The notes beneath the pieces are model-generated. The model saw only the letters and a list, made by a program, of their open reading frames with translations, was not told the DNA's origin and did not search any database. Source: Linanthus parryae (taxonomy: Eukaryota; Streptophyta; Magnoliopsida; Ericales; Polemoniaceae). From it: a DNA stretch of 64,000 bases. The number at the start of each line of letters is the position of its first letter. The first letter of the stretch is position 1. This document shows, piece after piece, positions 1 to 11,382 of the stretch. Position numbers and translations under genes: made by a program. Where the stretch lies: the NCBI GenBank assembly GCA_023055425.1, contig JALGPY010000003.1, positions 66,262,991 through 66,326,990 of the forward strand. Direction: 5' to 3'.

Positions 1-509
1 GAAAAATAAGCGTTGAAGCCAGCAGTCGTAAGGACTCACGGCAAAGCACATTTTTGGGATAAAGAACCCAAATAGCAAAGACAGGGTTTATATAGACCCT
101 GTGGAGACTCTTGACTTGCCAAAGATGAGTCAGCAGAATTCAAAAAGAGGGTAAGTTCAATCACTTACGCCTTGAAAAGCGGTAACCATCAATTACCCTA
201 CTAAAGGCTACGACGATTCAGTTGCGTATCCTAATAAATGACGGATGGTCATGATTCGGATGGACTTCCCAACGAAAGCGTGTTTATCTGCCGAGAAATT
301 AGCGCGAAAATCAAGCAGAGTATCAATTGCTGATGTCATAATTGGATATGCACAGAAATATCCAATCAAATCCCGGGAAAGGGCAAAACGGGCAAATTCA
401 TTCTTGTTGATAAAAAAAGGGGGAGAAACCCTAGCAACATTACATTAATGTTTCAAACACTACATTAATGTTTCAGCTATTTCCTTGCTATTTTTCAAAA
501 TTCGAAAGG
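1..509. other. No gene recognised; 3' flank of the PMD gene
   Basis: The only open frame here, 245-448 on the plus strand, is short and has no recognisable motif. I see no terminal repeats, tRNA features or tandem repeats. The stretch lies downstream of the stop codon of the minus-strand PMD gene (stop at 510-512), so it probably holds its 3' UTR and internal sequence of the host retroelement. Confidence 0.5.
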
Positions 510-3500
510 TTAAAGCAAATTTTTGATCAAGGAGTCCTGGGGCTCGAACTGATGGCTCAGCTTCTCTACTTGTTCCACTTCTTGCTTCATCAGCTCGCAC
601 CTGGCATTCATCTCATGATAGAGCTTTAGAGCTTCATCAACCTTTAGCTTTTGCTGCTCCACCTTCTGCTTCTCAGCTGCGAGATTCTGGTGGCCGAGTT
701 TCAAAGTTATGGCTGCGCGAATCAGCGTGACTCTGTTCATAAGAAATTTGAAACCCAGTCTGCCCTGGACTTTGGTCACGAGATTTTGGCACATGCCACA
801 TAGCAATTCAGCACTCTGGACCGAAATGGTCGCAGGCGTAGCCGCAGACAGCTGCTCCAAAATCCAAATGGCTTCATTAAGAAATAGCCTCCTGTCGAAG
901 GGCCCTATCTCCAGAGATCTCACAAACGATTGGGGGTAGGCGAGGCGCATTCGAACCACCCAGTCTACATCGGTTTGCTTCAAACCTGAGGAGACGTCAA
1001 AACTCAGTTATGATGTCAAATTCGCAAGAAAATAATGCAAAATGCGAACAGTAAAACTTTGCTTACCAGTTCCTTCCAGAATCTCATGAAGGGAAGGAAT
1101 GCGCACTGCCGGGGTAGTCGAAGACTGTCCTCGCTCCATAGCTCTCCTATCAGCTGCGAGCTCCAATCTCTCGTAGTAAGGAGGAAGAGTGTAGGCCGCA
1201 CCAGCTGCGACTACATTCCCAACCTGCGAGCCCCAAAAGCTCCACGCAGGAATAGGTGCCTCCGACTCAGTCATCGCTGGAGGTGAAGGGACAGCCGAAG
1301 TCGCTTGGCGAAGAACGCTCTCAGATGCGAAAGCATTAGCAGCACTTGTCCTTACTTCCTCAGCACCAGCATGGACATTTTCATCCATCAGCACAGCATC
1401 TGCTTCAGCATCATCGGAAAGTTCGATGATGTCCTCGAGAGGCTCACTTGCATGTTCAGCAGCTGTGACAGGCTTCTCGGTATGGGAGCTTGGAATCGGG
1501 ACATAGGACGCGGAAGGCCGACTTCTCCGCTCCAGCACAGGTTCCTCAGCATGACCTACAATATTAAATGCGATAATATGAGGTAACTTGCGCTACAAGT
1601 TATTTTGATATCTTTGCTAAAGCTAAGTGTAAGCACCTCCACGCGAAGGTGGGATTGAGGTATCTTCATCATACACTAAGGACGTGGAACCATGTCCTAT
1701 TAGTGTGTCCTCACTAAGCAGGTCTTTAAGGGAAGCGTGACCTGGGATGCGAATAAACCAGTCATGATTCTGTCTCAAGTTGCTAAAACCTAGCACATGC
1801 GTATCACTCAAATAATTACCTGAGGGTTCTCCGCATTTGTCTACTAACCAACGGCGAATGTCAGCCTTTGACACACCATGCTTTAACGCACCCACAATAA
1901 CATCTCTATAAGTTACTGCGAGATTGAAGATCTCACCTTTATCGCCGCCTGCGATTTCTTCAAAGTCCGCTTGAACTTGCTCCAGCGCTGCTGCATCCTC
2001 TTCCGGAACCGCATCTTCTTCCTCTGCCTGGGGAACCACTTCTTCGGGAAGCTCATCTTCCTCGCTAGCTGGACGCACTAAGTCGTCAACATGCTGCTCT
2101 TCGAGGCTCCGCTGTCTTACACGCTCGAGCTCCTCCTCTTCTCGCTGCCTTCTTCTTTCAACAGCTTCCGCGGCTGTCTTCCTGGACTCAGCAAGAATGT
2201 CCTCGCTTATGGGATCGTCTGGAATGCTAGAATGGGTATCTCTCTTTTGCCTCTTGGCCAAAAGGCCACCAATGGTCTCATCATCATCATCTGCGAAGAT
2301 ATAACTGGTTTAAGAAAAGAAGTGCAAAGAAGTTACGATAATGGGAAAGGAAATGCGACGGAGGTACCTCCTGATTCTTCCTCATGCATCACAACTGTTG
2401 CTTCTTCTTCTTCATCACTTTCTTGGGGCTCCTGCCTCTCCTCCTCTTCCTCTTGGTTGAACGGAACCAAAGACTCAACTGCGAGCTCTTTCCGCACCTT
2501 GCTGGGCATGCGACCTTTGCATTTGTCCTTGATAGAAAGGGACCTCACTTGAGGAGAAGCCAGAGCATTTCTAGGGGAAGAAATCGTAATTCCCTTTTGC
2601 CTAGGTCTCTTCACTCTTGGCGCCGCAGTCGCTGGAGGAGACGGGTCATCTCCAGGAGGAGACGGAGCCGGAGGATTTTCTATCAGCGAGTCCGCAAAAG
2701 CATTCATGACTGCGCGAATCTTTGTTTCGAGCTCAGGTTCCATCCTCCACGCTAGCCGGAACGACTGCTTTTGTCTTCTGGTGGCAACAATGGCGTTAAC
2801 CAATGACTTGGAGCGATCACTAGATGCGAATCGCCGCACATGACACTACAACAGTACAGAATAAAGATGTCAGCATAAGGAAATCAAGAAGCTTAATGCA
2901 CGCGAAGAAATTGCTTACCTCAGCAAATGCCTTGCTATATCTGACAACATGCTTATCGCCCTTCTTAATTGCGGCGACTTGCTCCTTCAAGATGACATCA
3001 GGGCACAAATGGTTCTCACGATCCCACAGTGAGTAGCAACCATACTCAGACTCTCTTAGACTGCAAGTGGGGCGAAACGGAAAAGAGTTTCTTTTGATCA
3101 AGGGAGCTCTGCTTGAATGCGCGGCCGACTCCGTCTCAATCCTCGTTTGCTGGGCAACCCAGTATGCGAGCCAGTTCTAGGAACAACCACCCTCGCGGGT
3201 TCCCGCAGGCTGCTCAAAGGGAAGATTGTTCATAAAGACCGTCTTGCACTCCTTTGTTAGCAAGCGCTTATAGCATCCTCTGATAATGGACTAGGGCCAG
3301 ATTGATGGGGCCACCGCATCAAAACCAAACTGAGGACAAACTCGAGTGGGGCCAACGTCCACAGTAAGCTTTTCATACCTCGGCGCGAGCTCGCGAATAT
3401 GCTCTGCAAGGGCAGGAAGTGAACCTCGCAGACACCAGCAAAAGAACTCGCGATAGCGCTCATGGAAATGCGGTCCCTCTTCAAAAAGAAGCTCTTCCGA

Positions 3501-4799
3501 GAAGACCATACCTTTAGAGGGGTACATCTTTGGAAACCATCGCACATTCTCAAGGCGCGTGGCATAGGGCCTGGCAGTAAACTCCTTCCGTTTGTCGCAT
3601 ATCAAACTCCAAACGCACTTAGTGTTGCCTGCTCCGAACCATCTCGCAGCTCTTCCGCTGTTGCGCGCTTCCGTCTCGCCTGGGGGACACCACTTGTCAA
3701 GTTTGAGAGCAGTTGGAGCATAAGACGACCATCGCTCGAAGACCCACATTGTCAAAAAGGAAATATTGACAAAAGTCAGTACATCGAGACGGCCACGCGA
3801 CTCCTTCATGGCTAGTACCAACTGATCAAGCCTATAGTACAGCGTGCCCAAGACCAAGGGTCCGAGTGCGACTCTCTGGCCAAGGGCGAGCCTCACAGCA
3901 AGTGGCAACACATGGTAGAAGACTCCGTCATGGGGGTGACCATCAATCAGATACCTCGACAGCCAAGCACAGAGAAAAGCACACAGGGTCAAATGATAGC
4001 CTTTACCCTCTACGTAATTCTCGGCCTCTGGGTCCTCACTCAGGAGTTTCTTAGTGATGCTGCTGTTCGCATAGTCTCGGAAGAAGTACTGCAACCATTT
4101 GTTCCAGGTATTCTTCGCAGACGTATCAACCAACTGCCAGTTCGGAAGAGGCTTTGTAGTGGTCCACCGGGTGGAGATTTTCTTTACCTCTGCTAGGCAT
4201 TCCTCCATCTGCGTGTATAAAGCAATCTCCGCAGATGTCCTCAAGGGACTCAAAGGGTCCACTTCGCCCATGGGGGAAAGCTCGTACAGCATTTGAACGT
4301 CCTCGAGTGTGGGGGCAGCCTCGAACTCAGCAAAATGTAACGTATGAGTCGCAGGCGAGTAACGGGAGAGAAGGTCTAGAAGCATGGACTGATCCAGCCT
4401 CACGGCAGCACCCTTCATAGCACGGATAGAAAAGTATACGCCGGCTTCATTAAGAGTCACGGCGTGATGGTCCAGCACGTGGTCAATCCACTCATCCATA
4501 TAGTCCAATTTCTGGACGAACGCCTGGGTAGAAATCGCAGTATATGGGAAGTGCCCGTTCTCGATCCCCAATCGGACTACATCCTCGGAACCGATCAACT
4601 CGAGCAAGGCTGAGTTGACTGGGCGAGTCAGTGTCAGCAATCGCTCGACCGGGACAGGATCAGGCATCCTCTTCGCCTTAACTCTCGCATGGTAAAAATC
4701 TTTGCCGCCTAAATAGGGGGCTTTTCGCCACAGAGTCGGCGGAAGGTCGGGTATCTCTTCATCTTCCTTGACGGGTCTGGTTACTCTTGTCTTGGCCAT
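510..4799 (-). pseudogene. Plant-mobile-domain (PMD) gene, five coding exons, two in-frame stops
   Basis: Reads right to left. The coding exons I place are 4799-2919, 2845-2368, 2290-1637, 1555-1067 and 985-510. Every junction has GT-AG and the codon phases match across all four introns (phases 0, 1, 1, 1), which supports one gene of about 1,325 codons. Exon 1 holds a PMD-like (PF10536-type) region: the block around residues 155-195 with SRYSPATHTLHFAEF and TLEDVQMLYEL, then VFERWSSYAPTA. Exons 2-4 encode basic and acidic linkers and exon 5 a Lys/Gln/Glu-rich coiled coil. Start: ATG at 4799 sits directly after a strong acceptor, CTCTTCCGCAG, at about 4801-4811, so longer frames upstream are intron. 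Damage: TAG at 3291-3293 (codon 503) and TAG at 3177-3179 (codon 541); the frame stays coding-like between and after them. PMD proteins occur as host genes (MAIN/MAIL1 type) and as transposon passengers. The nearby LTR-like segment and the stops favour a passenger. The PMD call is from recognised motifs, not a search. Confidence 0.7.
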
Positions 4800-5487
4800 T
4801 CCTGCGGAAGAGCAAGAAAAAGGGGGGAGAAATACCACACTTCAGTTTGAATTTTGAAATTCAAGATCTATGCAAAGGAAGACGAACAGTTTCTGGTATC
4901 AATTTCAGAAAGCACGGAGTCGCAAGATCTCATATTGTTGAGGGATTAAAGCAAAGTGGGTTCAGAGATCAAAGCCTCTTCACAAATTTTATGGGTTTAC
5001 AGATTCAACGCAGTTCAAGGCAAACACTGGTATCTTAAATCAAAATTAAACGAGGCCAACCTTGTCTTCTTGAAGCCTGCTTGGATATGCACAATTGAAG
5101 AATACGATTTGCAGTCCTGAACTGGTGATTGATTATCTGAATCTGCTCTCGAAGATCTCCGGGTACCATTCACTTTAGGAGAAAGAAGTGATGCTTTGCA
5201 ATAATGGGGGATACAAAGTATTTATCCAAAACAATGAAGGGTTGCGTCCTTTCGGTAGTCGAATCGCAACCGTCACCGTCGAATCGCGCAATCACAGGAC
5301 AAGATGACGTCACGCCTAAAACCCTAAAGGTAAGACGGCACGAATCTAGGGTTTTTAGGTCATAATGACACGCACGGGGGCTGAACTTACACGTATTTGA
5401 ATTGGTGCGTGGCAGCGACGCGTATGTTGGTTTCCGCGCATGGAAGTCTATACAGCTATGAGTCTTCACGCGCAGAAAGGGGGCTAA
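4800..5487 (-). promoter_or_regulatory. Probable promoter and 5' UTR, with UTR intron, of the PMD gene
   Basis: On the minus strand a TATA-like GGATAAATACTTTG lies near 5215-5230. Downstream is a leader ending in AAGACAAG before GTTGGC (about 5057), a possible donor for a 5' UTR intron whose acceptor is the pyrimidine-rich CAG at 4801 next to the start codon. The acceptor is convincing; the donor and TATA assignments are tentative. No long coding frame with recognised content is present. Confidence 0.35.
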
Positions 5488-6120
5488 TGTAGATAGTGCT
5501 TTCTGAGCTGGCAGATCTTGGCCACGTGGCAACCATCCAGCACACCATATTGTGCTCCACACACACTGGATCACCAGCCGAGCTGATCCATGTGGGGGCT
5601 GCGAGACAGAGCCCTCGCATACCACTGCACGGGACTTGTAGGGACTTTGTGGTTTGGAGGCTAGAGTAAGCCCTGTCGCGTGCGAGCCAAGCCCGCGCGC
5701 GACCTTTAGTAACTGTTTTGAGAGATTTATGGCACGAGCTCCATAAACCCGGTCAATCCGGTCAAACCCGGTCAACCTCGTAACGGTTCCGGTATTCGCG
5801 CACCACGTGCTGTAACGGTCCCTATATACTCGGACGAACGTGCCGTTATGGTTAAGCTAATTAAGCCGCCATTAATGGGCGCATTAACCACACTACAACG
5901 GTCATGTTCTCCAGTATATATAGATCGTCAACCTTTCCATACAAAGAAGAACACACCTGCCATACGCGGAAGCTCTGCCAAACCTCTGTCTCTCTCTCAG
6001 ACATTGCTACTGCCTTACTCTCTCCCTACACACAACCCCTCTCTTCCTGTGCGATCCTTGATCCACTACATACGGTGTACACGGAGGTCTCCCTGCCGGA
6101 ATCTCTTGTGCACAACCGTC
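5488..6120 (+). repeat. LTR-like segment, possibly 3' LTR of a Ty3/gypsy (Tat-type) element
   Basis: A purine run AGAAAGGGGG at about 5474-5483 is followed by TGTAGATAG at 5488, like a polypurine tract and LTR start. Two plus-strand TATA-like boxes follow (CTATATACT at about 5822 and TATATATAG at about 5917), then pyrimidine-rich leader and a GACGGA-like ACGGAGGTCTCCCTGCCGG stretch that resembles U5 of Tat-clade LTRs from memory. Its right edge abuts copia integrase sequence near 6115-6135. The partner LTR would lie left of the window, so this is a weak call. Alternatives are a host promoter or another repeat. Confidence 0.33.
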
Positions 6121-6557
6121 ATCCACATGATAAAAAGCAACCAAAGACCCTCAGATCTGATTAATATGCTGATTTTCCGGTCCAAACTTCAATAGGAATC
6201 TTGCATCCAATATCTGTGTGTGGGCTCGAATTTACAAGATAGCATGCCATGGAAACTGCATCTCTCCAAAAAACCTCTCGAAAGACCTACATTCGAGCGC
6301 ATACACCGTGCTTTCTCTAAAAGTGTCTGATTCATTCTTTCGACTAAACCATTCTGCTGTGGTGTGTACCGAACGGTGTAATGGTGGAAAATTCCCTTAT
6401 CCTTGCATAATCCATCAAACTCTGATGAACAAAACTCCAAGTCGTTGTCACTGCGCACCCTCTTCACTTCTTTCCCACCTAATTCTCTATCAAGGTCTTC
6501 CACTCCTTGAATTTGCAAAGTCGTCACTCTTGTGCTTCATCACGAATATCCAAGTCA
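6120..6557 (-). pseudogene. Tork-like copia integrase, 3' half (split by CACTA-1)
   Basis: Minus-strand coding remnant of copia integrase. Visible parts are the KEVKRVRSDNDLEFCSSEF block, YTPQQNGLVERMN (the third acidic residue region of the DDE core) and, after a frameshift, the CYLVNSSPHTDIG and IEVWTGKSA stretches, ending in a decayed RVFGC segment. The N-terminal half of the same domain lies 16.45 kb away at 23011. Joining the flanks across the CACTA footprint gives the continuous codons DDY-stop-RMTWIF, so the frame was open across the insertion site. The left end at about 6120 is cut by the LTR-like segment. Stops and frameshifts show the copy is dead. Confidence 0.85.
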
Positions 6558-6661
6558 CACTACTAGAAATATGGGCTAAGATAGCGGGTGAAAACCGCTG
6601 TATAACAGACCAAAACCGCTATTAAATGATTAAATAACAGTTCTGATGGCGGTACGTGAAC
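6558..6661 (+). repeat. CACTA-1 left terminal and subterminal repeats
   Basis: The terminal CACTACTAGAAAT is followed by AACCGCT motifs at 6593-6599 and 6614-6620. These match the motif cluster at the right end. In this superfamily such subterminal repeats bind the TNPA-type protein. Confidence 0.8.
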
Positions 6662-7197
6662 CGCAATGCAACAACCCCCTTATCCGGCTCGGGACAAGAC
6701 CGGGAGGGCGATGCTTAATAGAAGTGGCAGAGATCAAAATCAATACAATCCAAAATCATTAAACAACTGTAGATAGTCTCTTACACAAGCTCAATACTAT
6801 TACACAACGCTTATCTAACATTATTAGATAACTACTGGTGACGTCCATAGTTTAGATGAGTCTCGCGCCCCTTGTATGTAACAATCCCAACTCCTAGACC
6901 TGCGGTGGGAAGGAAAACGAGAACCGCAGTTTCCAAAATCAGCAAGAAATGCTGCGTGAGATACACCTTAGCATGTAAAACAAGGAAGATGATATAGCTC
7001 GATATTTCCCGAGTTATATAAGACATAATAGAGTATGAGTAAGCAATATCAGAGTTTGCAGCATCATAAACATAGAGTTGAATGGCAACATTCAAAGCTT
7101 CAAACATTTCCGATTAAATTCTTTACCAGTGCCAGTTTCCAAATATAGAATGTAAGAGCCAACTATCATGCACAATAAACAGATTGTGGTCAACAAA

Positions 7198-7560
7198 CGA
7201 CATCCTATATGTTAGCGGTCAACAAAGGACCTCCCAACTGTCAGCGGTCAACAAAAGGACCTCCAAATGTTAACGGTCAACAAAGGACCTCCCAAGTGTT
7301 AACGGTCGACAATGGACCTCCAAAAGTTAACGGCCAAAAAAGGACCTCCAAAAGTTAACAGTCAACAAAGGACCTCCAAATGTTAACGGTCAACAAAGGA
7401 CCTCCAAAAGTTAACGGTCAACAAAGGACCTCCAAATGTTAACGGTCAACAAAGGACCTCCTTGTCAATAATGGTCAACAGAGGACCTCCTTGATAGTAA
7501 TGGTCAACAAAGGACCTCCTTGTTAGTAATGGTCAACACAGGACCTCCAAATTAGTAACA
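7198..7560 (+). repeat. Tandem array, about 28-30 bp unit, inside the solo LTR
   Basis: About a dozen imperfect copies of a unit built on GGTCAACAAAGGACCTCC with a variable spacer such as AAATGTTAAC. Later copies carry TTGTTAGTAAT in place of the spacer, so two sub-types follow one another. All of it lies in the part of the LTR that would be U5. Confidence 0.9.
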
Positions 7561-7739
7561 GATTCTAGTATGTGTGATCCCACTTTACGATGTTATCATT
7601 TTCTCATGACAGTTTCAAAGCAATCTTGTCGAAATGTAACCAAATCTCAAGTAAGAGCTTGTGAATCACACACAGTTTGAGACAAGTTATAAATCATGCT
7701 ATAATACGAGAAAATACAGGCATAGAAGGCCAAGCATAT

Positions 7740-8240
7740 AACTCACAAATATATCTTGAGACAAATCACAAAGTCACACATTGACACGAACAAAGCTAGG
7801 CTCACGAGACTAAGCATGTATACTCACAAATATATCTTGAGACAGATCACAAAATCACATATTGACACGGTGGAAGCTAGGCTTACTAGGCGAGGCATGT
7901 ATACTTACATGTATCTTGAGACAAGTCACAAATGTCACAATTTGAGAAGAAGGAAGCTAGGCTCACTAGGCTAAGCATGTATACTCACAAACATATCTTG
8001 AGACATAAATTAGAAGCCACATTGTGACACGAAATAAAATAGGCTCACTAGGATAAGCATGTGAACTCACAAATAGATCTTGAGACAAGTCACAAATATC
8101 AAAATTTGACACGAAGGAAGCTAGGCTTGCTAGGCTAGGCATGTATACTCACATGTATCTTGAGACAAGTCATAAATGTCACAATTTGACACGAAGGAAG
8201 CTAGGCTCGCTATGCTAAGAATGTATACTCACCTCGATTT
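7740..8240 (+). repeat. Tandem array, about 80-82 bp unit, inside the solo LTR
   Basis: Six imperfect copies. The landmark GCTAGGCT recurs at about 7795, 7876, 7956, 8038 (degenerate), 8120 and 8200, each followed by GCATGTATACTCACA and ATCTTGAGACAAGTCACAAA. The array ends abruptly at the conserved GTATACTCACCTCGA segment. Confidence 0.9.
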
Positions 8241-10341
8241 ATGTAGCGTCATATCGTCCTAGTAGTAGTCGTTGCTTACGGGTCCGTCACCTACAAATCG
8301 GAGCTTCTAAATCGTCACAGTTCTATGTATAACCCTGCGAGTCTTATTAATAATCCTAGTTAATAAATCTCAAACTAGCCCGAACTCGCGTATTAATTTC
8401 TCAACGTTTCTTTATCTAGTTATATTTTCTTAATAGCCAAAATTCTTAAACAACAAGTGTATATTTGAAGAATTATTAAATTTTATGTTTCAACAGTCTC
8501 ATTTATTTATACGAGTTCTTTTTATAAAATACTAGTAAAAACTAATGGTAGTTTATATTTTTATGTAAAATAAATATTTTTATTAACGACTAAACGGTAT
8601 CGGATCTTTAAAAAAATCACTTCTAAACACTTGGAACGATGCAATGATGTTTGTAAGCTAGCAAAAGTCATTTTTTATAAGTATTTAAACAACCGATTTG
8701 AAAGTTAAACGGTTAAACACAACGTTTGTTTAATTTTTAATAAAACATTACTAGTTTAATTTTTAACGAGCGACTTGTATACTATTCCAATACCCGAATC
8801 ACTTTTCCAGGACCGGAAAGAAAACTTTTATTTTTAGAAAATATTTTTAATTCAAAAATAACATTTTTATTTTTGCGTATAATATAACATTTTAGTAAAC
8901 TACAAGTAAACCCCCACAAGTTATGTTAAAAGACAGCAGTAACCCCTCCTACTCACATGGCAGAAACATTAAAAGACAACTTTTCCTCTCAGTTTCTCAA
9001 TAAGACATATAGCACCCCCTTCATTTAAACTATAATCAGTTTAGGGAAAAGACACTTTAACCCCCCTTAACATGAACATCAAATTCATTAATCTCAACAT
9101 GGATTCAAGCAAGCAAGATACGATTTTGATTGTTTAAATGAAATCACGACGAGATTTAGAGCATACCTAGGCCAAGCATCGCAAGAAACCGTCAAGAAAC
9201 GAGTTGTTACTGGTTCACCGTTGAAGTGACCGACGGTGATTTTCAATTCCGACAACCGAGGCCTTCCGGGTTTTGTTTGAGGCTTCTACTGAGCTCCTTA
9301 AACTCCTATGATTTGACCGGTAGAAACGATAGGCTGTGGGTGATGCGTGGTGGAGCTTGGCCTAATAATGCCCGACGTTAATGGTGGGTTGGCAGCAGCG
9401 GTAGCTTGGTTTGCCGCTGCCGCTGCTTTGCCTCTGCTTTTCGATCCCAAATAGAGAGGGAGAGAGATATATAGAGAGAGAGAGAGTGAAGAACTGAGGC
9501 TAGAGAAGTGAGAAGCTGCGGTGGTGGCGGCGATCGTTGTTTCCCGACGACAGCAGCGGGCTCGGTGGTGACCGTTGGTCACTGTCGCAGCTGCTGCTGT
9601 TTCGCTCTGTTTTCAACTCACAGAGACAGAGGGAGAAACAGAGAGCTAGAGGGTGAGAGAGTGATGGAGGTGGAGGTGGTTCTCTCGGTGGTGGGTGGCC
9701 GGAAGTGGAGAAGAGGAAGAAGAAGACAATGGTGATGATGATGATGGAGATAAGGAGGTGATCTGTTTATATAGGAGGGAAAATAAAGGGAGGTGATGAT
9801 GATGCTTGTGGCGGTGGCGGTGGCGGTGATAAAAATCACCGGAGAAGAGAATTTTAGTTGTAGAAGATAATGTGAGGAAGGTTAAGGTGTGGATGGCACA
9901 CCAAGGTGTAGAATGATTGGGTGTGTCACTCACACTAAACATCGCGGTGGCCGTATACACGTTAACAAAAATAAAAAAAATATAATTTTCGCGTATTTAT
10001 TTAAGAATAGAAACTTAATGTTTTTTGAAAATCTTACGAGAATTTCTTGTTTATAAAATGCTATAATTTAACGAACTTTATTTTTGACAATTAAATTATG
10101 TATTTAGCTCTTTAAATTACTTTTTTGCCCTAGTAAATTATACGGGGTATTACACGCAATTTATAAGTCAGTTGTATTTTGTTTTATCGTTGTTTCAAAC
10201 CGCTATTTCATCACATTGTAGCGATGTCCTTGGACCGATGTTATTAAATACTAGTTTCTTCATACAGCGTTCGACTATTTTTTATATTGCAGTTTAATGA
10301 AACCTCTGTTCTGTAATAGTTTCAATATAATATAATGTACC

Positions 10342-10343
<2 letters not shown>

Positions 10344-10413
<70 letters not shown>

Positions 10414-10425
10414 TTTTTAGAATCA

Positions 10426-10486
<61 letters not shown>
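10344..10486 (+). repeat. (ATT)n microsatellite, left part
   Basis: An uninterrupted run of TTA/ATT triplets broken only by a short non-repeat stretch near 10411-10426. It gives artefactual poly-Leu, poly-Tyr and poly-Ile frames that should not be annotated as genes. Confidence 0.98.
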
Positions 10487-10487
<1 letters not shown>

Positions 10488-10721
10488 TCCCTCCGTCCCA
10501 TTTTTATTGTCCCATTTGACTTTTGAGACTACTTTGACTAATAAAAACGAGTAGCAAAACGATGTAAAAATTTGTCAAACACTTCATATTGTTGTAGACT
10601 TAAGAAAACACTACAATATTGTGAAAAAGTTAAGAAGTTCTTTTATCATTTTCCTAGTCAATTTAGCTAGTCAAAGTGACTTGAAAAGTCAAATAGGACA
10701 ATTAAAATAGGAAGAAGGGAG
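10487..10721 (+). mobile_element. Stowaway-type MITE
   Basis: Both ends carry the Stowaway terminus: CTCCCTCCGTCCCA at the left and, inverted, CTCCCTTCTTCCTA at the right, with similarity continuing for about 34 bp to ATTTGAC. It is flanked by TA dinucleotides (10485-10486 and 10722-10723), the Tc1/mariner target duplication. It is 235 bp long and has no coding capacity. It sits inside an (ATT)n tract, which supplies a TA at every repeat. Confidence 0.93.
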
Positions 10722-10723
10722 TA

Positions 10724-11377
<654 letters not shown>

Positions 11378-11382
11378 AGAAG

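Larger units (their letters stand above)
6667..10154 (-). mobile_element. Solo LTR, Tekay-like Ty3/gypsy chromovirus
   Basis: Read on the minus strand it starts TGTAATACCCCG at 10154 and ends GGGGGTTGTTGCA at 6667. Perfect 5-bp target duplications CGCAA lie at 6662-6666 and 10155-10159. The length of 3,488 bp fits the very long LTRs of Tekay/Del chromoviruses, whose LTRs often begin this way. The minus-strand ACGATATGACGCTACATAA followed by TCGAGGTGAGT near 8225-8260 resembles the R/U5 region of this family as I remember it. No primer-binding site, gag or pol is present, so it reads as a solo LTR left by recombination between two LTRs. The open frames inside (6832-7107, 9298-9960) have no family motif and are treated as chance frames. 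Confidence 0.75.

Noticed and set aside
4801..4835. AAGAAAAAGGGGGGAGA as a retroviral polypurine tract
   Set aside because: On the minus strand it is the pyrimidine tract and CAG acceptor just before the PMD start codon, which explains it better; no TG LTR start follows.
6832..7107. Minus-strand 91-codon frame with hydrophobic segments
   Set aside because: Lies wholly inside the solo LTR and has no recognisable motif.
7198..8240. CRISPR-like repeat array
   Set aside because: Units are imperfect, directly abutting, and lie inside a plant LTR; the spacers are part of the repeat unit.
9298..9960. Coding frames rich in Ser, His, Leu and Thr
   Set aside because: Low-complexity translations of GGTGAT and GAGAGA tracts within the solo LTR; frames overlap on both strands and match no family I know.
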